This document shows, piece after piece, positions 44,337 through 51,308 of a DNA stretch of 64,000 nucleotides. The notes beneath the pieces were generated by a model that was not told where the DNA came from, ran no database searches, and saw only the letters and a program-made list of their open reading frames with translations. Both the position numbers and the translations under genes were made by a program. How positions within the stretch are numbered: the stretch's first letter is position 1; every line of letters begins with the position of its first letter. The DNA is from Paenibacillus pinihumi DSM 23905 = JCM 16419 (GTDB lineage Bacteria > Bacillota > Bacilli > Paenibacillales > Paenibacillaceae): assembly GCF_000422505.1 (NCBI RefSeq), contig NZ_KE383864.1, positions 292,381 to 356,380 of the forward strand. The letters are read 5' to 3'.

Positions 44337-45548
44337 TTAAGCTTGCTTGGCTTGCTGCACCAGTGCATACGTATCGCGTGCAATCAACAGCTCCTCGTTC
44401 GTTGGTACAACAAGCACTTTAATTTTTGAGTTCTCAGTCGAGATGTAACGTGCTTCCTTGGAGCGCTTCTTGTTCAGCTCCTCATCCAGTTCGATGCCGA
44501 GGAAAGTTAATCCTTCACAAACGGAAGCGCGCAGACGATCGGAGTTTTCTCCAACACCGGCAGTAAAGATCAGCACATCCATGCCGTTCATGGCCGCTGC
44601 ATAGGCACCGATGTATTTGCGCAGACGGTACACGTACATATCAAATGCAAGCTGCGCATTTTTATCACCGTCATCCATGCCCTGTACAATTTCGCGCATG
44701 TCACTGCTGATACCTGAGATGGCAAGCAGCCCGGAGTGCTTGTTGAGCATCGAGTTGACTTCGCTCAACGTAAGCTCTTCTTTGTTCATGGTAAAAGGTA
44801 CGATCGCCGGGTCGATATCACCGCTGCGCGTACCCATCATCAGACCTTCAAGCGGTGTAAGCCCCATGCTTGTATCTACCGATTGGCCTTCTTTAATTGC
44901 AGTAACACTCGCCCCGTTGCCGATATGGCAGGATACCATCTTCACTTCGGAAAGCGGTTTGCCGAGAAGCTGGGCGGCCTGATCGCTCACATAATGATGC
45001 GAAGTGCCGTGGAAGCCGTAGCGGCGAATTTTGTGACGGCGATAAAGCACCATCGGGATTGGATACAGGTAAGCGGTCTGCGGCATCGTCTGGTGGAATG
45101 CGGTATCGAAGACGACAACCTGTTCCACAGCCGGCAGATTCGCTTCAACAGCCGAGATCCCCATCATGTGAGCCGGGTTATGCAATGGCGCAAGGTCGAA
45201 CAGCTTGCGGATTTCCAGCTTTACCTCAGGTGTTACAATAACAGATTGTTTAAAGCTCTCTCCACCATGAACGACGCGGTGGCCGACAGCTTGAATTTCA
45301 TGAATTGTAGACAATACACCGTGCTCAGGATCAACCAATATATCGACAACCCGTTTTACGGCGGTTACATGATCGAGAATTTCACTTACATCTCTAACTT
45401 CCTGCTTGTCTGGCACCTCGTGCGTCAGAATGGAGGAATCCATTCCGATCCTTTCGACGCGTCCGCTTGCCATAACGGTCTCTTCACGCATATCATACAG
45501 CTGATATTTTAGCGAGGAACTTCCTGCATTGATAACGAGTACTTTCAT
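44337..45548 (-). CDS. ackA: Acetate kinase
   Basis: AckA interconverts acetyl phosphate and acetate with ATP formation. The 403-residue protein has the ASKHA-fold motifs NAGSSSLKYQLYD, VGHRVVHGGE, DTAFHQTMP, GFHGTSHHYVSDQ (active-site His), CHIGNGASV and FTAGVGENSDRLR. The length is normal. It overlaps the upstream hydroxyacyl-CoA dehydrogenase gene by 4 bp (ATGA). It is followed closely by dnaD, an unusual link between overflow metabolism and replication initiation. pta is not in the window. Confidence 0.96.
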   Translation of the reverse strand: MKVLVINAGSSSLKYQLYDMREETVMASGRVERIGMDSSILTHEVPDKQEVRDVSEILDHVTAVKRVVDILVDPEHGVLSTIHEIQAVGHRVVHGGESFKQSVIVTPEVKLEIRKLFDLAPLHNPAHMMGISAVEANLPAVEQVVVFDTAFHQTMPQTAYLYPIPMVLYRRHKIRRYGFHGTSHHYVSDQAAQLLGKPLSEVKMVSCHIGNGASVTAIKEGQSVDTSMGLTPLEGLMMGTRSGDIDPAIVPFTMNKEELTLSEVNSMLNKHSGLLAISGISSDMREIVQGMDDGDKNAQLAFDMYVYRLRKYIGAYAAAMNGMDVLIFTAGVGENSDRLRASVCEGLTFLGIELDEELNKKRSKEARYISTENSKIKVLVVPTNEELLIARDTYALVQQAKQA

Positions 45549-46417
45549 ATCCGATCTCCATTCTTGTCGTATTTGAAGAAGCCGATTCCTGTTTTCACTC
45601 CGAGATGACCTGCGCGAACCATTTTCTTCAATACAATGGACGGACGGTACTTCAGCTCTCCATACTCTCTGAACATATTGTCCAGAGCCGCGACAACCGC
45701 ATCAAGACCAAAACGGTCGCACATTTCAAACGGCCCGTGCTGGAAGGAGTAACCGATGCGCATTGCGCTGTCGATATCCTCTGCAGACGCTACGCCCTCT
45801 TCCAGAACATGCAGTGCTTCGTTAATATGGAGACAAATCAGGCGGGTTGTAACAAATCCTGGCGATTCAAACACCATAACCCCTTTTTTATTGATGGTCT
45901 CTTCAAGAAAATGCTTCGTTTGCTCGAACGTCTGCTCCGACGTTTTCAAGCCGCGTACAATCTCAACCACATCAATTTTGGATACAGGGTGGATGAAATG
46001 AAGACCAATAACCCGCTCAGGGTATTTAGTGGCTCCGGCAAGTTCTGTCAAGCTGAGGGTGGAGGTATTGCTCGCGACAATGATATCCGGAGAACAATGC
46101 AAATCAAGTTCACGCAGCACATTTATTTTCTCTTCCAAATCCTCTGTTACCGTCTCAATGACAAGCTCACATTGACTCAATTCAGCCACACTGTTCGTCC
46201 GGTGAATTTTATTCATAATAAGCTTTTTCTCGGCCTGGGTAAGCGCCCATTTTTCCATTTGCTTATCCAGACTGTGATCGATCATCGAAATCGCATAATC
46301 CAGCTTCTCTTGCGTACGTTCCGTGACGAATACATCCAATCCTTTAAAAGCAAGCATTTGGGCAATCCCTTGCCCCATTGTTCCAAGTCCGACGACTCCT
46401 ACCTTGCGTACTGGCAT
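45545..46417 (-). CDS. 3-hydroxyacyl-CoA (3-hydroxybutyryl-CoA) dehydrogenase
   Basis: The 290-residue NAD-dependent enzyme has the Rossmann motif VGVVGLGTMGQGIAQML, the catalytic-His region GLHFIHPVSKIDVVEIVRG, the conserved Ser/Asn sites (SNTSTLSLTEL) and a C-terminal helical dimer domain (YSFQHGPFEMCDRFGLD). The ATG at 46417 has AGGTGGG upstream; the longer frame is non-homologous. It resembles Hbd/MmgB/PaaH. Without thiolase or crotonase nearby the pathway (butyrate, PHB or beta-oxidation) is open. It overlaps ackA by 4 bp. Confidence 0.9.
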   Translation of the reverse strand: MPVRKVGVVGLGTMGQGIAQMLAFKGLDVFVTERTQEKLDYAISMIDHSLDKQMEKWALTQAEKKLIMNKIHRTNSVAELSQCELVIETVTEDLEEKINVLRELDLHCSPDIIVASNTSTLSLTELAGATKYPERVIGLHFIHPVSKIDVVEIVRGLKTSEQTFEQTKHFLEETINKKGVMVFESPGFVTTRLICLHINEALHVLEEGVASAEDIDSAMRIGYSFQHGPFEMCDRFGLDAVVAALDNMFREYGELKYRPSIVLKKMVRAGHLGVKTGIGFFKYDKNGDRI

Positions 46418-46592
46418 GTCAAAATCCCACCTAGCGTTATATTTAAACATTAGAGCGTAAAATTCCACAAATACATACCGCCATGCCCCCCTGCCAAGGC
46501 GAAGCATGTGTTCCGTGGTGAAATAGCGGCGGACCGCCCGAAGGCAGACCCGGCTATATTTTAAAATGCCCTCTATGCCTTTCCTATTATAC

Positions 46593-46624
46593 AAGAAAAG
46601 AAGACTATCCGACAGGATAGCCTT
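46593..46624 (-). terminator. Terminator after the FtsH-like gene
   Basis: CTATCC-TGTC-GGATAG with outer AAG/CTT is followed by CTTTTCTTG on the minus strand. A TATAAT (46591-46586) directly after it may be the -10 of the hbd-like operon. Confidence 0.65.
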
Positions 46625-46660
46625 TGAGTTGTAGAAAAAAATTCGCAATTCAAATCGAAA

Positions 46661-48169
46661 TCATGCAGGTGTTAGCGCATTATCTTGTTTATTTTTCAAA
46701 ATATTCCTGAAACGTTCCCCGCTAAGTGTTTCCTCACGGATCAAAATATCAAGCGAGCTCAAAAATACATGGCGCCGCTCGAGCAGCATTGCCTTCGTCC
46801 GCTCCATCAACTGGTCCAATAAGGTAGAACTAATCGTCGCCCAGCGGTCAGGCGTCATCATGCTGCCATCGATAATTCCCAGCTCCGTCAGCCCGGATTC
46901 AACCATTGTGCGCACGATGTTAACCGCATGCTCGAAGTCGCCACGGGAACCGGTACTGCGGTTGCCGTAAAAGATTTCCTCGGCTGCCGCTCCCCCAAGT
47001 GCAATCATAATCTGCGTCTCCAGAAAATCTTTTGTATACAAATACTGATCCTGCTCCGGGTTATGTCTCACATAGCCCATCGCCTGGCCGCGCGGGGAAA
47101 GTGCAACAGTAGATACACTGCCGGGACGTACAAGCTCGGCTGAAATCGCATGCCCGAGTTCATGCATAGCGATCCGCTCACGCTCTTCCATCGTAGCCTC
47201 GCGGTCTGTCTTCTCACCCATCATGACCTTGTCAATGGCCATCGACAAATGCTGCTGCATTATCGACTCGTTATCGTCGCGCATGGCGTAAATCGCCGCC
47301 TCATTCATGACGCTCTCCAACTGGGCACCAGAGAAGCCGAACGATTCCTCTGCAATACGCTCCAAATTAACAGCTTCATCAAGCGGCTTGTTCTTCGCAT
47401 GAATGTTTAGAATATGCCGGCGCCCCTTTTTATCGGGCAGATCGACCTGGATATGACGGTCAAAACGTCCGGGACGAATCAATGCGCTATCCAGCATCTC
47501 CTTGCGGTTTGTAGCAGCAATAAGCAATATTCTGGGTGAATCCGTTGTGTAGATGCCATCCATCTCTGTAAGGAGCTGATTGAGCGTCTGATCATATTCC
47601 CGATGCTGACCGCCGTCACGCTTGCCGCCAATGACATCAATTTCGTCAATAAAAATGACGGCACTGCTTTTTCCTGCTTTGACTGCTCTTTGTCTGGCAT
47701 CTTTGAACAGGTCGCGGATTCTCCCTGCACCTACACCGACATACATCTCCACAAACTCGCTGCCTGATGCTGCTACATAGATAGAATTCGTATATTGTGC
47801 TGCTGCTTTTGCCAGCAGTGTCTTGCCTGTACCTGGAGGTCCGGTAAGCAGTATGCCCTTGAGCGGGCGAATGCCGAACTTCATAATCGCATCCGGTTTG
47901 ACCAGAAAATCCAGTGCCTCAATCAGTTCCTGCTTGGCCCGCTCCTGTCCGCCAATCTCTTCGAAGGACAATTGCAGACCACCTTTAGGCAAAGATCTTC
48001 GGCTGCTTTGGGCAGTTGCCAGATTCCCTCTGCTGCGAATCCCGGCAAACAGAAGCCCGCCTACGATAGCAGCCAGCAGCAGCGGCAGCATATTTACACC
48101 GATATAAATCAAAAATCCAACGATAACAACACCTGCACCAATAAGCAGCTCTTTCCACAAGTTACGCAT
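46661..48169 (-). CDS. Reduced FtsH-like AAA+ zinc metalloprotease
   Basis: The 502-residue protein has one or two adjacent membrane helices (about 8-45) directly followed by an AAA+ module: LSFEEIGGQERAKQEL, Walker A GPPGTGKTLL, pore loop FVEMYVGVGAGRIRDLF, Walker B VIFIDEID, arginine fingers LIRPGRFDR. An M41-type peptidase domain follows with zinc motif HELGH (HEAGH is usual) and the third ligand Asp in SRGDFEHAVNIV. It lacks the 70-90-residue extracellular domain between two TM helices that normal FtsH has, and is about 130 residues shorter. The upstream gene, overlapping by 8 bp, encodes a membrane-anchored extracytoplasmic protein that could be its partner. It is a paralogue rather than the housekeeping FtsH. 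Confidence 0.88.
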   Translation of the reverse strand: MRNLWKELLIGAGVVIVGFLIYIGVNMLPLLLAAIVGGLLFAGIRSRGNLATAQSSRRSLPKGGLQLSFEEIGGQERAKQELIEALDFLVKPDAIMKFGIRPLKGILLTGPPGTGKTLLAKAAAQYTNSIYVAASGSEFVEMYVGVGAGRIRDLFKDARQRAVKAGKSSAVIFIDEIDVIGGKRDGGQHREYDQTLNQLLTEMDGIYTTDSPRILLIAATNRKEMLDSALIRPGRFDRHIQVDLPDKKGRRHILNIHAKNKPLDEAVNLERIAEESFGFSGAQLESVMNEAAIYAMRDDNESIMQQHLSMAIDKVMMGEKTDREATMEERERIAMHELGHAISAELVRPGSVSTVALSPRGQAMGYVRHNPEQDQYLYTKDFLETQIMIALGGAAAEEIFYGNRSTGSRGDFEHAVNIVRTMVESGLTELGIIDGSMMTPDRWATISSTLLDQLMERTKAMLLERRHVFLSSLDILIREETLSGERFRNILKNKQDNALTPA

Positions 48170-48695
48170 GGCTCCACGCTCCTATCGTTGCCGGAAAACG
48201 CGGCAGCACTATATATTTGGAAGTTGCTCCGTCCAGCATCGTAATATATACGCTCGAATCATCGATACCCGTTTTGATTTGCAATCCCGGATTTTGCTGC
48301 TGAAGCTTGTCCATCGCTTCAATAATGCCTGAATATTCACGCTTTTCCATCGATTCTGCTATCTGAAACAGCACGGAAGACCACAATTTCTCCAGCTTGT
48401 TGCTTGTAACAGAATCAAAGCTCAGCTTCAATTCCCGGCCGCCGATGAGAGAATCGCCTTTGTCCTTAATTGCATGGACGACATCTTCCATATTGGCATC
48501 CCGTTTAAGCTGCAGCTTCACGGATATTGTATTCCGGTCAATCGACGATTGGGCGGATTGAACACCATCCACACTGCCAACCATTTTCTCAAATGGTTTC
48601 TCGACCGCTGTACTCTGATATATATACCATCCACCGAAAACAAGAGCCGCTGTAATAACGGCGGTAATGACCGTAGGAATCCATTTCAATCGCAT
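48162..48695 (-). CDS. Membrane-anchored protein of unknown function, partner of the FtsH-like protease
   Basis: I do not recognise a family. The 177-residue protein has one N-terminal membrane helix (about residues 7-27) and an extracytoplasmic domain of about 150 residues, without cysteines. The segments ISVKLQLKRDANMEDVV and VYITMLDGATSKYIVLPRF suggest an alpha/beta domain. Its stop overlaps the FtsH-like gene start by 8 bp, a sign of coupled synthesis. The C-terminal strand ends near a Trp-Ser-His-Ala tail. A role as substrate adaptor or regulator of the protease is plausible from position only. Confidence 0.75.
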   Translation of the reverse strand: MRLKWIPTVITAVITAALVFGGWYIYQSTAVEKPFEKMVGSVDGVQSAQSSIDRNTISVKLQLKRDANMEDVVHAIKDKGDSLIGGRELKLSFDSVTSNKLEKLWSSVLFQIAESMEKREYSGIIEAMDKLQQQNPGLQIKTGIDDSSVYITMLDGATSKYIVLPRFPATIGAWSHA

Positions 48696-48835
48696 TACAA
48701 AAAGCCCCCTTCATTTCGGATTGCTATGATAAAAGCCAGCAAGATATCAACAACATCTATACTAGAGTATATCATAGCCATCTATACGAAGGAGGCTGTA
48801 ATTAAAGGGAGAGCAGGCTCTGTTTTCTTCTCCTG

Positions 48836-49366
48836 CTACTCCGTACCATCTGAGAATTTGGACGGCAGATTATAGATTGTAATAAATGAACCGTCGCTGA
48901 ACTTGTAAAATTCATAATAATACTTTTCAGTTGTTTCGTTGCGCTTATAGAAGACTTCCCAGATCTTCTCACCGTCCAGCAGACCCGGTTGCACCCGGAT
49001 AATATCAGCATCCGGCTTGCTTGCCAGCACCTTCTCCGTAATCTGATCCTTGCTTATACCTGAGGATGACAGGACGGAGTCGGCCTTGTCGCCAACAACC
49101 CAGACCATTTTGTCCTCGCCGCTTTCATCAGTGCCCTGAACGATCCAGGCAATCTGATTCCACACATGCTTGGTTGCAGACGTAATATGGACAAGGCCGG
49201 CAGCCTGCGCGGCAACTTGCTCCGCCTCACGCTCCTGCTTCCAAATATCCTGCTGCGTCGAGCGGTAATATAGGTTAAGCAGCAAAAATATAAGCATCAG
49301 CACGGTCACAATGAGTAACACCCAGCGTCCGGGCGTCATGAGCCTTGCTCTGGAGCGCACTCTCAT
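48836..49366 (-). CDS. tseB: Cell wall elongation regulator TseB-like protein (YpmB)
   Basis: TseB (YpmB) of B. subtilis is a single-pass membrane protein that interacts with PBP2A and affects cell elongation and sensitivity to teixobactin-like stress. The 176-residue protein has one membrane helix (about 14-36) and two PepSY-like extracytoplasmic halves. The second half, WEVFYKRNETTEKYYYEFYKFSDG, is characteristic of this family (DUF5590-type N domain). The start shares one base with the mtaD stop (TAATG). In B. subtilis ypmB also follows dinG closely, which supports the assignment. Confidence 0.85.
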   Translation of the reverse strand: MRVRSRARLMTPGRWVLLIVTVLMLIFLLLNLYYRSTQQDIWKQEREAEQVAAQAAGLVHITSATKHVWNQIAWIVQGTDESGEDKMVWVVGDKADSVLSSSGISKDQITEKVLASKPDADIIRVQPGLLDGEKIWEVFYKRNETTEKYYYEFYKFSDGSFITIYNLPSKFSDGTE

Positions 49367-50670
49367 TATCGCTGACCCAGCGCCTCAAAGCGGGCCTGCG
49401 CTTCATGACGGACACGCTCTTCGTCGATAAACAGACATTGCCGGTTCTCCACAACCTGGCGTCCATTAACCCATACATGCAGGACATCCCTTCCGGAAGC
49501 GGCATATACCAGGTGAGAAATAAAATCCGTCTGCGGATAAAAATGAGGCTGCTCAATATCCAAGGCGATAAAGTCCGCTTTCATGCCCGCCTTCAGGCGG
49601 CCAAGCTCCTGCTCCTGCCATAGCGTGCGTGCCCCGTATACGGTTCCCATTCGGAGTGCTGTCAGAGCCGGAACTGCGGTAGGGTCGCCACTTACCCCTT
49701 TATGAATAAGAGCAGCCAGACGAATCTCATTGAAGAGATTCAAATTATTATTGCTCGCCGCACTGTCCGTTCCAAGCGATACCGTTACACCTGCCTTCAG
49801 CAAATCAGGCACTCTCGCTACGCCGCTGGCCAGCTTCAGATTGCTCGCCGGATTGTGGGAAACCGATACTTCGTGCGCTTTTAGAATTTCGATTTCCTCG
49901 TCATTCAGATGAACGCCATGTGCGACAAATGAAGGCCGGGAGAAAAATCCCAGCTTGAGCAGATGCTCAACAGGACGGCTGCCATAGTCACGAACATTTT
50001 GCTCCACTTCCGCAAGCGTCTCGGACATATGGGTATGCATCGGCAAATCGAGGTCATGTGCAGCTTGTACGAACTTCTCGATAAAAGCAGGCGGGCACGT
50101 GTAAGGCGCGTGCGGGGACATCATCGTGCGGATACGTCCGTCCCCTTTGCCGTCCCAATTTTTAGCGAAGGCAACTGCCTCCTCAAGCTTGGCGCGCTGT
50201 TCTTCTTCAGAGCACAAGCCGATTGCGCCGCGCGTCAGCCAGCCGCGGATACCGGATTGCTCTACAACCTGGGCGACAATATCCATACGGTCATACATAT
50301 CTACGAAGGTTGTTGTTCCACTCTTCAGCATTTCCAATACAGCAAGCGATGTCCCGGTCCGGGTATCTTCATCCTGATATTTGCCTTCCATTGGCCACAT
50401 ATAATCTTGCAGCCACACTTGCAAGGTTTCATCATCGGAGTAACCACGAAGCAATGACATGGCTGCATGGCCATGCGTATTAATCAACCCCGGCATGAAC
50501 AACTGCCCTTTGCCGTTGATGATTTTGGCGCCTTCCGTCAATGATGCATCCGGCGCATTCTCCCCAACATAAGTAATCAAATCGTTGTCGACCACCATAT
50601 GTCCGCGAACGACAAGCTGCTCATCATCCATCGTAACGAAAATTCCGTTCTCAATCCAAAGACGGCTCAT
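49366..50670 (-). CDS. mtaD: 5-methylthioadenosine/S-adenosylhomocysteine deaminase
   Basis: MtaD deaminates methylthioadenosine and SAH to the inosine forms. The 434-residue amidohydrolase has the zinc motif INTHGHAAMSLLRG, MHTHMSETLAEVE, VAHGVHLND, the SVSHNPASNLKLASG stretch and the metal-site Asp in LGTDSAASNNNLN. Length and motifs match the MtaD/SsnA group (Thermotoga TM0936 type). It overlaps rex by 4 bp and tseB by 1 bp. Together with mtnEWXB in this window it shows that the cell has more than one route for methylthioadenosine by-products. Confidence 0.9.
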   Translation of the reverse strand: MSRLWIENGIFVTMDDEQLVVRGHMVVDNDLITYVGENAPDASLTEGAKIINGKGQLFMPGLINTHGHAAMSLLRGYSDDETLQVWLQDYMWPMEGKYQDEDTRTGTSLAVLEMLKSGTTTFVDMYDRMDIVAQVVEQSGIRGWLTRGAIGLCSEEEQRAKLEEAVAFAKNWDGKGDGRIRTMMSPHAPYTCPPAFIEKFVQAAHDLDLPMHTHMSETLAEVEQNVRDYGSRPVEHLLKLGFFSRPSFVAHGVHLNDEEIEILKAHEVSVSHNPASNLKLASGVARVPDLLKAGVTVSLGTDSAASNNNLNLFNEIRLAALIHKGVSGDPTAVPALTALRMGTVYGARTLWQEQELGRLKAGMKADFIALDIEQPHFYPQTDFISHLVYAASGRDVLHVWVNGRQVVENRQCLFIDEERVRHEAQARFEALGQR

Positions 50671-51308
50671 ATTGATTCTTCTCCTTCATTATCCAAGTAA
50701 TAAGCCAGGCTTAACAATTCTCTTGTAAAATCAGCATGGTGAATGCGCACCTCTTCAGGCACTTTCAGAATAACCGGAGCAAAATTCAAGATGCCTTCTA
50801 CACCCGCCTCTACAAGCTGATTGGCAACATTTTGAGCCTCTACTGCCGGGACCGTAATAATACCGATTCGAATATTATGTTCGTCCACCATCTGCTTCAA
50901 ATCTGTCATCGGCTGTACAGTAAGGTTGTTGATTTGCGTTCCGACTTTGGCAGGAAGCGCATCAAACACAGCTGTAATCTTCATGTTGTCATTGATATAC
51001 GTATTGTAGTTGCAAAGCGCATGACCGAGATTGCCTGCTCCTATAAGCGCAACATGCAGCGTCTGGTTGAGTTTCAGAATTTGCCGGATTTTCTCGATCA
51101 GGTAGACGACATCATACCCGATCCCCTTGCGTCCAAATTCACCGAAATAGGCCAGATCCTTGCGGATTTGAGCCGGATTCAGATCAAGCCTTTGCCCGAG
51201 ATCCTGGGAAGATACCGTCTGTACCTCCCGCTTGTTCAGTTCATTCAAAAATTGAAGGTAGATTGGAAGACGGCGAACCACCGCTTCGGAAATTTTCACC
51301 TGCTTCAC
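50667..51308 (-). CDS. rex: Redox-sensing transcriptional repressor Rex
   Basis: Rex senses the NADH/NAD ratio and represses fermentation and respiration genes. The 213-residue protein has a winged-helix domain (VRRLPIYLQFLNEL, VSSQDLGQRLDLNPAQIRKDLAYFG) and a Rossmann domain with VALIGAGNLGHAL. I chose the GTG at 51308, which overlaps the dinG stop (GTGA), because the resulting MKQVKISEAVVRR matches the usual N-terminus; AAAAGGAGG lies just upstream. An ATG further out lies within dinG. Rex targets often include ackA- and hbd-type genes, both of which are in this window, but I found no clear Rex box before them. Confidence 0.93.
   Translation of the reverse strand: MKQVKISEAVVRRLPIYLQFLNELNKREVQTVSSQDLGQRLDLNPAQIRKDLAYFGEFGRKGIGYDVVYLIEKIRQILKLNQTLHVALIGAGNLGHALCNYNTYINDNMKITAVFDALPAKVGTQINNLTVQPMTDLKQMVDEHNIRIGIITVPAVEAQNVANQLVEAGVEGILNFAPVILKVPEEVRIHHADFTRELLSLAYYLDNEGEESI

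Noticed and set aside
46418-46660. Rex box upstream of the hbd-ackA genes
   Set aside because: I looked for TTGTGA-N-TCACAA type palindromes and found none; only a terminator and a weak promoter are visible.
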